64,000 bases of DNA from positions 682,001 through 746,000 of the forward strand of contig CAWBXD010000012.1 of the NCBI GenBank assembly GCA_963792705.1, in the 5' to 3' direction. Numbering within the stretch: the first letter of the stretch is position 1; each line of letters opens with the position of its first letter. The notes below the pieces were generated by a model that searched no databases, had not been told where the DNA came from, and was given only the letters and a program-made list of their open reading frames with translations. This DNA is from JBBQVS01 sp963792705. Its GTDB lineage: Bacteria > Chloroflexota > Ktedonobacteria > Ktedonobacterales > Ktedonobacteraceae. Both the position numbers and the translations under genes were made by a program. This document shows positions 33,723 to 42,276 of this stretch, piece after piece.

Positions 33723-35306
33723 ATGCAAGAAAGCACATTGGTGAAACCTGTCGAGGAACCAGCTCTTCCGCTCGCGGTTGAACTACGCAATATTAGTAAG
33801 GCATGGCCTGGCGTTGTTGCCAACGATAACGTAAATCTTGCGGTACGCAAAGGCGAAATACACGCACTCGTGGGCGAAAATGGTGCAGGCAAATCAACGC
33901 TGATGAACATTTTGTACGGTATGATTCGACCTGATAGTGGCGAAATTCTCATTAACGGGCGAGTCGCTCATATCGCAGGACCACGCGATGCCATTCGTCT
34001 TGGCATCGGTATGGTTCATCAGCACTTCATGCTCATTCCGCCACTTACGGTCGCGGAAAACATTGTGCTGGGACGCGAACCTGGCGGCCTCAGTTCGCCT
34101 TTCAATTTTCGTAAATCACGCGCCGACATTCTCGCTTTAAGCAAACAGTACGGTCTCCCCATCGAGCCGGATACGCGCATTGAACGTCTCTCTGTTGGTC
34201 TTCAGCAACGCGTCGAGATTCTCAAAGTGCTTTACCGAGGGGCTGATATTCTTATCATGGATGAGCCAACGGGCGTACTCACACCACAGGAAACATTTGA
34301 ACTCTTTGGAGTACTACGCGGTCTGGTCGCAAAGGGTAAGACTATTATCTTCATCACACATAAACTGCGCGAAGTACTGGAACTTACGGACAATATTACG
34401 GTGTTACGACGTGGTAAAAACGCTGGCACTCTGGTAACACGCGAAACGAACCAGACCGAGATTGCGCGCATGATGGTGGGACGCGAGGTATTGCTACGCG
34501 TCAATAAGACACCTAGCAAACCTGGACCTGTTGTATTGCATGTCAAGGATCTGCATGCACAAGATGACCGAGGACTTGAGGTGCTACACGGTGTCAGTCT
34601 TGATGTACATGCGGGCGAGATTCTGGGTGTCGCGGGTGTCGAAGGCAACGGCCAAACCGAATTGGTCGAGGTCTTGAGCGGTATGCGTAAATCTACAGAA
34701 GGCAATGTCACGATTACACCGACGGGAGGAGCAGGACGTGTGAGCAATGCTAGCAACATCACACACATGGACGCTCGTGAGGTGCGGCTTGCAGGTATGT
34801 CGCACATTCCAGAGGATCGTCGCGGTAGTGGCCTTGTACTGGCTGAGTCGATAGAAGACAACACGATTCTAGGGCGTCAGCGTTCACTCCAATTCTCGTG
34901 GCGCGGTTTTGTCTTAATGCTCAAGAATATCGCAAGCTGGGCCAAACGTCTTGTAAATGAATTCGATGTACGTACACCCTCGATTGAGGTGCCAGCTCGT
35001 GCGCTTTCCGGCGGCAATCAGCAAAAAATCATCATCGCGCGCGAGTTCGCCAGTGACCCCGTTACGCTGATAGCCGCACAACCAACGCGTGGAGTTGACA
35101 TTGGTGCCATTGAATTTATTCACCGTCGCCTCATCGAGCAGCGTGACGCAGGCAAGGCGGTCTTGCTCATCTCCGCCGAACTTGACGAAATACGCTCCCT
35201 CTCCGACCGTATCGCGGTCATGTACGAAGGCAAAATCGTCGATGTCGTAGGACCAGAGGCGACCGAAGAACAATTGGGCGTGTTGATGACAGGGGGACAT
35301 TTATAG
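33723..35306 (+). CDS. ABC transporter ATPase with two nucleotide-binding domains
   Basis: The 527-residue protein carries two ABC domains. The first has Walker A GENGAGKST, signature LSVGLQQRVEILK and Walker B ILIMDEP. The second has a degenerate Walker A (GVEGNGQTE, with Gln for Lys), signature LSGGNQQK and a Walker B lacking the usual Asp-Glu pair (LIAAQPTRGVD). This asymmetric layout is typical of sugar and nucleoside importers (RbsA/YufO type). A hairpin at 35312-35338 follows and probably ends the operon. Confidence 0.93.
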   Translation: MQESTLVKPVEEPALPLAVELRNISKAWPGVVANDNVNLAVRKGEIHALVGENGAGKSTLMNILYGMIRPDSGEILINGRVAHIAGPRDAIRLGIGMVHQHFMLIPPLTVAENIVLGREPGGLSSPFNFRKSRADILALSKQYGLPIEPDTRIERLSVGLQQRVEILKVLYRGADILIMDEPTGVLTPQETFELFGVLRGLVAKGKTIIFITHKLREVLELTDNITVLRRGKNAGTLVTRETNQTEIARMMVGREVLLRVNKTPSKPGPVVLHVKDLHAQDDRGLEVLHGVSLDVHAGEILGVAGVEGNGQTELVEVLSGMRKSTEGNVTITPTGGAGRVSNASNITHMDAREVRLAGMSHIPEDRRGSGLVLAESIEDNTILGRQRSLQFSWRGFVLMLKNIASWAKRLVNEFDVRTPSIEVPARALSGGNQQKIIIAREFASDPVTLIAAQPTRGVDIGAIEFIHRRLIEQRDAGKAVLLISAELDEIRSLSDRIAVMYEGKIVDVVGPEATEEQLGVLMTGGHL

Positions 35307-35311
35307 AGTGT

Positions 35312-35338
35312 GCAGGGAAACCCCAAGCATTTCCCTGC
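35312..35338 (+). terminator. Probable terminator of the ABC importer operon
   Basis: GCAGGGAAA pairs with TTTCCCTGC around a 9-nt loop and is followed by TTTAACA. It lies 6 nt after the ATPase stop codon. Confidence 0.6.
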
Positions 35339-35359
35339 TTTAACAATGAGGGTAGTGCC

Positions 35360-35836
35360 ATGACAGAGGAAGTTCACAAATCTGTTCCAGTTAGACTCGT
35401 AAGCGCGTGTATGGCTGGTTTTCCTTGTCGCTATAATGGGCAAGCTAAAACGGTTAAGAGGATACAAGAGATGGTTGAACAGGGTGAGGCTATCTCTGTT
35501 TGTCCAGAAATGCTTGGCGGTCTTACTACTCCTCGGCGTCCAGCCGAGATTGTTGGTGGCGATGGCGATGATGTGTTGAACGGAAGCGCAAGAATTGTCG
35601 ATGACTCTAGCCTTGATGTTACCGAAGCATTCGTGAGAGGTGCGTACAAAGCACTTCAAGCCGCACAGACTGCTGGAGTGAAAGAAGCAATTCTTAAAGA
35701 GGGAAGTCCATCGTGTGGATGTACACATATTTATGATGGTACCTTTTCGGGAGCACAACATCCAGGCATGGGTGTAACAGCAGCATTGTTGCGCCAAAAC
35801 AATATATCAGTAATCTCTGAGAAAGAGATGCTTTAA
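35360..35836 (+). CDS. DUF523 / TudS-like iron-sulfur desulfidase
   Basis: The 158-residue protein has the three conserved Cys clusters of DUF523: SACMAGFPCRYNG, CPEMLGG and SPSCGC. Members of the related TudS group bind a [4Fe-4S] cluster and remove sulfur from thiouracil. The Cys pattern supports a cluster; the substrate is inference. The location just after a nucleoside-type importer, and not far from upp and prs, would suit salvage of thiolated pyrimidines. The ATG has a weak ribosome-binding site (GAGGG). Confidence 0.85.
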   Translation: MTEEVHKSVPVRLVSACMAGFPCRYNGQAKTVKRIQEMVEQGEAISVCPEMLGGLTTPRRPAEIVGGDGDDVLNGSARIVDDSSLDVTEAFVRGAYKALQAAQTAGVKEAILKEGSPSCGCTHIYDGTFSGAQHPGMGVTAALLRQNNISVISEKEML

Positions 35837-36101
35837 CAGGACTCTATGGAACGTGCCTCTATCGCAGCGACGTTAGAGATAATGAATGATGCCAACCTCA
35901 TAATAGCTCCTCCTCAGAACTAGCAATCTGCAAGTTGAAATTGATTTGATAAAAACATGTATTCTCCGTCTTTTAGAGAAGGAGATATATGTTATACTTT
36001 GCTTTACATAAAGCATTTCAGCATAAAAGAAACAAAGAACGAGTAGACACAAAAGGGTTGCTCTAACGTTATCCCCCCGCAACGAGATGAGGAGCTTTAT
36101 T

Positions 36102-37046
36102 ATGGGACTGGTAGTTGAACACATTAGCAAAGCATTTGCCCAATTTCATGCCGTAACGGACCTCTCGATGGAAGTACAAGAGGGGTCTATTTTTGGTTTT
36201 TTAGGGGCAAATGGTGCAGGCAAAACAACGACGATGCGTATGATTCTCGACATTCTTCGTCCTGATACTGGCCGTATCAGTTGGAATGGGAAAGACGTGA
36301 GTGAAATTCCTCGCCATCTTTTAGGGTACTTGCCAGAAGAGCGCGGTCTCTACCCAAAGATGACGGTGGAAGACCAATTACTCTTTCTTGCACAACTCAA
36401 CGGATTATCGAAGCAAGCTGCTAAGACTGAACTGAACGAATGGCTTGAGCGTTTCCAAATCAACGCCAACCGGAAAAAGAAAATTGAAGAACTTTCAAAG
36501 GGCAATCAGCAAAAAGTACAATTCCTCGCAACAATTCTACATGACCCCACGATTCTCATTATGGACGAACCGTTTAGTGGTCTCGATCCTGTGAATGCGA
36601 ACGTGCTCAAAGAGGCATTTATAGAGATGCACCGACGTGGCAAAACTATCATCTTTTCGACACATCAATTAGAGCAAGTTGAAGAATTATGTCAAGATGT
36701 GGTGATTATTAATAAAGGGCGCAGCGTCGTACAGGGCAATGTGCAAGAAATTAAACGTCAACATGGACGTAACGTGATCCGTTTGAAACTTGACAACGAT
36801 CCAGAGGCACGCTGGCTCGATACGCTTCAAGGAGTGCGAGTTGAAAAACGGCGACAAGACTATATCGAGATGCAGATGGAGCCAGGCTTCAATCCTACGC
36901 TCATCGTTGAGACAGCATTGCGTCACAACGGCCACATTAGTCTTTTTGAACTCGTCGAACCTTCACTCACCGATATCTTTATTGAGTCCGTCGGCAAGAT
37001 TGCACAACCAGACTCGCCAGGAGTTCCTGCCGATGTTTCGGCATAA
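36102..37046 (+). CDS. ABC exporter ATPase (NatA-like)
   Basis: The 314-residue ATPase has Walker A GANGAGKTT, signature ELSKGNQQKVQF, Walker B ILIMDEPFSGLDPVN and the H-loop FSTHQ, then a C-terminal domain with the sequence GFNPTLIVETALRHNGHI. This matches NatA/YhaQ-type exporters paired with NatB/YhaP permeases. The start at 36102 (GAGGAG 7 nt upstream) gives the usual MGLVVEHISKAF N-terminus. Confidence 0.92.
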   Translation: MGLVVEHISKAFAQFHAVTDLSMEVQEGSIFGFLGANGAGKTTTMRMILDILRPDTGRISWNGKDVSEIPRHLLGYLPEERGLYPKMTVEDQLLFLAQLNGLSKQAAKTELNEWLERFQINANRKKKIEELSKGNQQKVQFLATILHDPTILIMDEPFSGLDPVNANVLKEAFIEMHRRGKTIIFSTHQLEQVEELCQDVVIINKGRSVVQGNVQEIKRQHGRNVIRLKLDNDPEARWLDTLQGVRVEKRRQDYIEMQMEPGFNPTLIVETALRHNGHISLFELVEPSLTDIFIESVGKIAQPDSPGVPADVSA

Positions 37047-37059
37047 GGAGAATATGAGC

Positions 37060-38496
37060 ATGTTAAAAAATAGTCCTGTGCTTGCAGAGATTCCAGAACA
37101 GCAACAGCAGAGTCCAGTCATTGCGCGGTCGGGCATCGCGGCCAAACAAAACACGTTACGTAACATCTCTCTTATTATCACGCGAGAATATAAGAACCGC
37201 ATCATGCAACGTAGTTTTATCATAGGTACCATTGTGATGCTTGTTTTAATTCTCATTGGTGCCTGTGTACCCACCATTATCACCTATATTGCGTCAACAT
37301 CAAATACGCCAACAAAGCTAGCAGTAGTAAATAACGCAGGTACTGTGGCAGGACTACAGGGCAGCACACTCACGCACTATCTTCAAACAAACCTCAATGG
37401 TACAGCATCAGGTACGTCAAGTACATCGGGACAAACTACATCAAGCAAACCACGCTTTGTGCTTACTTCTGATACGCCTAATGCTATACCAATGCTGCAA
37501 CAAAAAGTAAAAAGTGGCAACCTGGATATTCTCCTCGTCCTTGAGCGAGGTGCAAATCAGGCCATGCACTTCACCTATTATACAAATGCGAGTAATACAG
37601 ATGATGCGAATGTAGCACAGGTACAGGCGATGGCGGGACAACTGAACTTCCTTGATACATCGTCGCGCCTTGGCTTAACGCCAGCACAAACAAATAGTTT
37701 GTTTGCTCAACCAGATTTTACGATTGTAAATACAGGACAAAATCAAGACACACGCTCAGACGGAACGAGGCTAGCCGGATACTTTGTCGCATTCGCGGGT
37801 GTTATTCTCATCTTTATGTCGGTCTTCCTCTATGGAACGATGGTAGCGACGGGCGTTGCGGAGGAGAAGGGGAGCCGTATTATGGAGATTTTGGTGAATG
37901 CAGCAACACCATTTCAATTGATGGTGGGAAAAATTGTTGGGATAGGTGCGGCAGGTTTAACGCAGATGACGTGCTTTGTGCTCGTAGGTATCATTGCCTT
38001 CCTACTTCAGGCACCACTAACAAAAGCACTGACAGGCACTACTGGTGGTGGTCTAAGCGTTGATATCGCCAATGTTTCTGTTACGCTATTGCTTATTCTC
38101 TTGCTCTACTTCATTCTTGGTTTCTTGCTCTATGCCACACTCTTCGCGGCGGCAGGGGCATTGGTCAAACGGCAGGATGAGGTGCAGAATGCGATTCAGC
38201 CGCTCACATGGATATTCATGATTGGCTATATTGTAAGCTTTATCGGTATCTCTACACCCAACGCAACCTGGCTACAAATCATGTCATTCGTTCCCTTTTG
38301 GACGCCAACCATTATGCTTATGCGTATTGGAGCAGGCACTGTAGCATGGTGGGAAATTCCGTTAAGCGTCGTGTTGATGCTGCTCGCAACACTTGTATGT
38401 GCGCTCATCGGAGCGCGTATCTACCGCTTTGGTATCTTATTATATGGGCAAAGGCCAGGGTTCCGACAGCTTGCGAAGATGGTACGAACGAGGTAA
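37060..38496 (+). CDS. ABC-2 type exporter permease (NatB/YhaP-like)
   Basis: The 478-residue membrane protein has a first helix near residue 55 (RSFIIGTIVMLVLILIGACV), a large outside loop of about 170 residues and five further helices with VAEEKGSRIMEILVNAATPFQLMVGK, the family hallmark. It pairs with the ATPase 13 bp upstream and may export sodium, a peptide or a drug. Two in-frame ATGs lie at 37054 and 37060; I use the latter because AAGGAG is 9 nt before it. Confidence 0.88.
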   Translation: MLKNSPVLAEIPEQQQQSPVIARSGIAAKQNTLRNISLIITREYKNRIMQRSFIIGTIVMLVLILIGACVPTIITYIASTSNTPTKLAVVNNAGTVAGLQGSTLTHYLQTNLNGTASGTSSTSGQTTSSKPRFVLTSDTPNAIPMLQQKVKSGNLDILLVLERGANQAMHFTYYTNASNTDDANVAQVQAMAGQLNFLDTSSRLGLTPAQTNSLFAQPDFTIVNTGQNQDTRSDGTRLAGYFVAFAGVILIFMSVFLYGTMVATGVAEEKGSRIMEILVNAATPFQLMVGKIVGIGAAGLTQMTCFVLVGIIAFLLQAPLTKALTGTTGGGLSVDIANVSVTLLLILLLYFILGFLLYATLFAAAGALVKRQDEVQNAIQPLTWIFMIGYIVSFIGISTPNATWLQIMSFVPFWTPTIMLMRIGAGTVAWWEIPLSVVLMLLATLVCALIGARIYRFGILLYGQRPGFRQLAKMVRTR

Positions 38497-38505
38497 AAGG
38501 TTTGC

Positions 38506-38556
38506 TGGATATGAGACACATGCACGCCCTTATGGACTGCATGTGTCTCATATCCA
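38506..38556. terminator. Convergent terminator between exporter and glycosyltransferase genes
   Basis: TGGATATGAGACACATGCA pairs with TGCATGTGTCTCATATCCA around a 13-nt loop. It lies between convergent genes and can serve both. Confidence 0.72.
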
Positions 38557-38568
38557 ATAAGTCTGTTT

Positions 38569-39534
38569 TTATCGCACTCTTGTTGGTACTTGCGTAGCCT
38601 GAGGACGTAGCTCGTCAATTGCTACAGGTTGACGCTGCTCACGCTTCCAAGTCCTGGCAGCAACAAATAATTCTTTAAAGGCACGGATAATCACGGTGAG
38701 TTTGGCACCCGTTGCTTGCCCTGCTCGTCGGGGCAGATGGTGTACTCCCACTTCTTTGTATGTACAACCAGCCATCTTCGCTCTGTATAAGAGTTCAGCG
38801 TTGATCATCGCGCCACGCGTTTCCAGAGGGTGCGCGTGTAAAAACTCCGTTGGGAAGAGTTTAAACGCACAATCAAGATCACGTACACGTACACCAAGCA
38901 CAAGCCCTACCGCCTGTTTCCAACCCCAAGCATTAAGTTTACGTAACAACGTGTCCTGTCGCTGCATGCGATACCCAATCACGGCATTATAAGCGTTTAG
39001 AAAGGGGAAAAATGTAGCAAGGTCTCGAATATCGAATTGTCCATCAGAGTCCATAAAAAACGTATACTCTTTCGTAGCTGCCGCAAAGCCACTTACAAGA
39101 GCTGCGCCATAGCCCCGATTAATCTCGTGCCTGACAAGGCGTACACGCGAGTCACGTAGCATTAGCGTGCTGACAATCGCCGCGGTCTGATCCTTGCTTC
39201 CATCATCGACAACAATCACCTCAAAGTCTTGTGTCCAAGTTTGCACTACCGCAAGCACATCAGAGACAGTCTGACCAATAACCTGCTCTTCGTTATAAGC
39301 AGGAAGGACAATAGAGAGACTGCTGGCTATTTGCACAGTGGGATAAACGTCGGGTATCTCTATCAAAACACACTCTCCAGAAAATAATGGTATTTTTACT
39401 TTTCGTCTTTTGGTATTTGACGGGAGGTAGAATATTTTTTCATCAAAAACACTTGTCTTGCTAGTCATATTGTAACGATATGCATTCAGGAAAACATGTG
39501 AAAGGTTTAAAATATTTGTAAATTCTCTGCTCAT
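38569..39534 (-). CDS. Family 2 glycosyltransferase (dolichol-phosphate mannose synthase-like)
   Basis: The 321-residue protein has a GT-A domain from about residue 72 (SLSIVLPAYNEEQVIGQTV), VIVVDDGSKDQT, the DxD-like FFMDSDGQFD and RGYGAALVSGF. This pattern fits enzymes that transfer a sugar to polyprenyl phosphate. There is no C-terminal membrane domain. The first 70 residues are poorly conserved in appearance, and an in-frame ATG at 39468 is an alternative start; neither start has a clear ribosome-binding site. Confidence 0.87.
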   Translation of the reverse strand: MSREFTNILNLSHVFLNAYRYNMTSKTSVFDEKIFYLPSNTKRRKVKIPLFSGECVLIEIPDVYPTVQIASSLSIVLPAYNEEQVIGQTVSDVLAVVQTWTQDFEVIVVDDGSKDQTAAIVSTLMLRDSRVRLVRHEINRGYGAALVSGFAAATKEYTFFMDSDGQFDIRDLATFFPFLNAYNAVIGYRMQRQDTLLRKLNAWGWKQAVGLVLGVRVRDLDCAFKLFPTEFLHAHPLETRGAMINAELLYRAKMAGCTYKEVGVHHLPRRAGQATGAKLTVIIRAFKELFVAARTWKREQRQPVAIDELRPQATQVPTRVR

Positions 39535-39571
39535 CTTTGTCTAAAGGCATGATGTGAGGGAATGCAGAGGC

Positions 39572-39601
39572 TTGACAATGAGCATACTCACATCAGATAC
39601 T
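39572..39601 (+). promoter_or_regulatory. Promoter of the MaoC-MaoC-SDR operon
   Basis: TTGACA at 39572-39577 and GATACT at 39596-39601 are spaced 18 nt. They lie about 50 nt before the first gene of the operon. Confidence 0.55.
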
Positions 39602-39650
39602 GATTGCACAGCACGCTTTCTATTGAAACTTGCGAAGGAGCAACAACGAT

Positions 39651-40103
39651 ATGTTTGATAAGAGCAAAGTCGGTCAAAGCTTTCCCCCATTCACCATTGA
39701 GGTTGAACGCGCGAAAATCCGTGAGTTAGCCCTCGCTATTGGCGATCCCAATCCTATTTATCATAGCCGTGAAGCAGCGCAAGCGGCTGGCTACAAAGAC
39801 ATTCCTCTCTATCCTACTAGCCCAACCACATTTAACTTTTGGGGGAACAGGCAAGGCGGCAATAATCTAGCAAGCGTAGGTATCAATGTTATGCGTATTC
39901 TTCATGGCGAAGAGGAATATGAGTACCTTGCCCCTATCTATCCTGGTGATGTTATTACAGGCGTCACAAGCATTCTCGATGGCAAGAACCGACAGGGTAA
40001 AGATGGTTCCTCAATGGATATCGTCACTACCGAGACGCGCTACACCAATCAACATAACCAACCTGTATTGAATGCCCGAACCACTGTTGTTGTACGTGAA
40101 TAA
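39651..40103 (+). CDS. HadA-like hydratase subunit (MaoC N-terminal family)
   Basis: The 150-residue hot-dog protein matches the non-catalytic or partner subunit of two-subunit dehydratases (HadA-like, FAS1 N-terminal): FPPFTIEVERAKIRELALAIGDPNPIY, then YPTSPTTFNFWG. The Asp/His dyad of active MaoC enzymes is not complete, while the downstream gene has it, so the two probably form a heterodimer. ATG at 39651 has AAGGAG 11 nt upstream. Confidence 0.85.
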   Translation: MFDKSKVGQSFPPFTIEVERAKIRELALAIGDPNPIYHSREAAQAAGYKDIPLYPTSPTTFNFWGNRQGGNNLASVGINVMRILHGEEEYEYLAPIYPGDVITGVTSILDGKNRQGKDGSSMDIVTTETRYTNQHNQPVLNARTTVVVRE

Positions 40104-40134
40104 AAACACACACAAATATGTCATCATATAACGT

Positions 40135-40203
40135 GTAGGGACCGATTGATCGCGTCCTTCTCGGTGGTTGATTGTTACCAGGACGCGATCAATCGGTCCC
40201 TAC
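40135..40203. repeat. Type A palindromic repeat, copy A7, inside an operon
   Basis: Arms GTAGGGACCGATTGATCGCG and its exact complement, with GTCC...GGAC and a loop of about 19 nt. It lies between the two MaoC-like genes of one operon, 32 nt after the first stop and 20 nt before the second start, where it could tune relative expression. Confidence 0.85.
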
Positions 40204-40222
40204 AACAGAAGGAGATATAAGC

Positions 40223-40672
40223 ATGACAACGACAAACACTCACACTCCAACAGTACACTACTACGATGATGTACAGGTTGGCAATGAACTGCCAAAGTTG
40301 GTCAAGAGTCCTGTGACATTAAATCAGCTTGTACGCTACTCTGGCGCGTCAGGCGACTTCAACCCACTACATACCGACCCCAAAATTGGTGAGATGATTG
40401 GGACAGGCGGCGTTATCGCACATGGCATGCTCATCATGGGCTTCATAGGGCAATTAGTCAGCGACTACGTTGGTCCGGGCGCAATTAGAAAACTCAATGT
40501 GCGCTTCAAAGGCATGACTCATCTCGACGACACTATTACCTGCACAGGCACCGTCACCGAGAAGACCGAGGTAGATGGCGAGGCGCGCATCTCAGGCAAA
40601 GTGCAAGCAACCGACCAGAATGGCGATGTCAAGGTCGCGGGCACCTTCACTGCTGTCCTTCCCAAACGCTAA
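40223..40672 (+). CDS. HadB-like (R)-enoyl thioester hydratase subunit (MaoC)
   Basis: The 149-residue protein carries the complete hydratase-2 motif SGASGDFNPLHTDP (Asp and His) and GGVIAHGMLIMGFIGQL. It should be the catalytic partner of the upstream subunit and produce or dehydrate 3-hydroxyacyl thioesters in a type II fatty-acid-like cycle. The ATG has AAGGAG 8 nt upstream; upstream in-frame residues would come from the type A repeat. Confidence 0.88.
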   Translation: MTTTNTHTPTVHYYDDVQVGNELPKLVKSPVTLNQLVRYSGASGDFNPLHTDPKIGEMIGTGGVIAHGMLIMGFIGQLVSDYVGPGAIRKLNVRFKGMTHLDDTITCTGTVTEKTEVDGEARISGKVQATDQNGDVKVAGTFTAVLPKR

Positions 40673-40696
40673 ACATTTTCAAGGAGAACGTATATC

Positions 40697-41524
40697 ATGG
40701 GTATGCTTGATGGTAAAGTTGCTATTTTGACTGGCTCAGGACGCGGTATCGGTGCGGCCGCCGCAAAACTCTTCGCATCCGAAGGGGCCTCGGTTGTCGT
40801 GAGCGACCTCGATCCCGCACCCGCCGAGGAAATTGCCGCTGCCATTCGCAACGCTGGCGGTAAGTCACTTGTTGTCGCAGGTGATGTGACGGATGAGGCA
40901 TTTCCTGCTCGTCTCATTAAGTCCACACTTGATACCTTCGGAGGCTTCGACATTATCGTTAATAATGCTGGCTATACATGGGATAGCGTCATTCAGAATA
41001 TGACCGATAAGCAGTGGTATGCAATGCTGGACGTACATCTGACTGCACCGTTTCGCATTCTGCGCGAGGCTTCGGCGTATATCCGTGAAACGGCAAAAAA
41101 GGAGCAGGGAACGGGTGGACGTGCGAAAGCGCGAAAAATCGTCAATGTCTCGTCCGTCTCCGGCGTCTATGGCAACGCAGGACAAGCCAACTATTCAGCA
41201 GGGAAAGCTGGTATTACAGGCGTGACTAAGACGTTGGCAAAAGAGTGGGGCCGCTACAATGTGCAGGTCAACTGTGTCTGCTATGGCTTCATTGATACTC
41301 GCCTCACAGCCGCGAAGGACAATGCTGAAACTATCGAGCGTGAAGGGGAAAACATCTCTCTTGGTATCCCCGAACAAATGCGCCAGATGGGTGCTATGAT
41401 GATTCCGCTTGGACGTGCAGGTACACCAGAGGATGCAGCAGGGCCAATGCTCTTTCTAGCATCGCCTCTGTCTGACTACGTATCCGGGCATGTGTTAGAG
41501 GTCACTGGCGGTCGAGTAGGATAA
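40697..41524 (+). CDS. SDR-family 3-oxoacyl reductase (FabG-like)
   Basis: The 275-residue enzyme has the Rossmann motif GSGRGIGAAAAKLF, NNAG, the catalytic Ser (SVSGVYG) and YSAGK (Tyr and Lys), and a C-terminal DYVSGHVLEVTGG. Such proteins reduce 3-oxoacyl thioesters with NAD(P)H. Placed last in an operon with HadA- and HadB-like genes, it supplies the ketoreduction step of the same cycle. An insertion of about 10 residues (AKKEQGTGGRAKARK) before the catalytic Ser is unusual. The ribosome-binding site is AAGGAG. Confidence 0.92.
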   Translation: MGMLDGKVAILTGSGRGIGAAAAKLFASEGASVVVSDLDPAPAEEIAAAIRNAGGKSLVVAGDVTDEAFPARLIKSTLDTFGGFDIIVNNAGYTWDSVIQNMTDKQWYAMLDVHLTAPFRILREASAYIRETAKKEQGTGGRAKARKIVNVSSVSGVYGNAGQANYSAGKAGITGVTKTLAKEWGRYNVQVNCVCYGFIDTRLTAAKDNAETIEREGENISLGIPEQMRQMGAMMIPLGRAGTPEDAAGPMLFLASPLSDYVSGHVLEVTGGRVG

Positions 41525-41526
41525 AC

Positions 41527-41581
41527 AAACATACAAAAAGGCGTGACACGCGGTACGCGTGTCACGCCTTTTTGTATGTTT
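41527..41581. terminator. Convergent intrinsic terminator
   Basis: Near-perfect 55-nt palindrome (AAACATACAAAAAGGCGTGA and complement) with A and T runs in the stem, between the convergent SDR and Uma2 genes. It can work in both directions. Confidence 0.82.
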
Positions 41582-41590
41582 GGCGGTCAA

Positions 41591-42187
41591 TCATGCAAAG
41601 AACTGGTCAACATGTACAGGCAATTCTGGCACAATTCTTGAAGGTAACGTATCTTGCCCATGAAAGATACCAAGCGAACGATATGTTCCGTTTTCCAGCA
41701 CAAGCACCTCGATAGTGCGTGAGGCAGTTTTCGCAATCCAATATTCAGGGACTCCAAAACGAGCATAGGTCTCGTATTTTGTTAGTCGGTCATAGAGAGC
41801 TGTACTGGGAGAAGCAAGTTCAACAATAAGATCAGGAGCACCGACAACTCTTTTCTCTTGCACTCTATCGAGATGAGCATTTAGCACCACAAAAACATCG
41901 GGTTGATACACGTTATTGGGAGAGAATACGACATCAGAAGGAGCAATACGTACTTTGCCCAAACCTGCAAACTCGATGTGAACAAGCAAATAGTGACCAA
42001 ACCGCAGTGCTGCATCTTGATGAGATCCATCAGGGGATGGTGCCATAATGAGTACTCCATTCACAATTTCGTACCACTGTCCATCATCCGTGAGGGCCGC
42101 ATATTCGTTATAGGTCCATTCGCCTTGCTTAGGTCCCTGAACGGCATCAGCAAGTGTGACCATTGAGACGCCTTCGGAAGTTGTCAT
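41591..42187 (-). CDS. Uma2-family PD-(D/E)XK nuclease-fold protein
   Basis: The 198-residue protein matches DUF820/Uma2: YEIVNGVLIMAPSPDGSHQ, VVFSPNNVYQPDVFVV, PDLIVELASPST (the D...ExA catalytic core) and YARFGVPEYWIAK. The family is abundant in cyanobacteria and Chloroflexota and its role is unknown. I choose the ATG at 42187 with AGGTAGGG just upstream; longer readings add an unlikely leader. Confidence 0.88.
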   Translation of the reverse strand: MTTSEGVSMVTLADAVQGPKQGEWTYNEYAALTDDGQWYEIVNGVLIMAPSPDGSHQDAALRFGHYLLVHIEFAGLGKVRIAPSDVVFSPNNVYQPDVFVVLNAHLDRVQEKRVVGAPDLIVELASPSTALYDRLTKYETYARFGVPEYWIAKTASRTIEVLVLENGTYRSLGIFHGQDTLPSRIVPELPVHVDQFFA

Positions 42188-42276
42188 ATCAGCCCTACCT
42201 TTCATAGAAGAGATACATTTGTGTATATGATAGCATGGTTTGAGTAAAGGTGTAAACTGCACTAAGGCTTTTCAAA

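Noticed and set aside
4351..40203. CRISPR array made of the type A repeats
   Set aside because: Copies are thousands of bases apart, individually palindromic and without regular spacers or cas genes.
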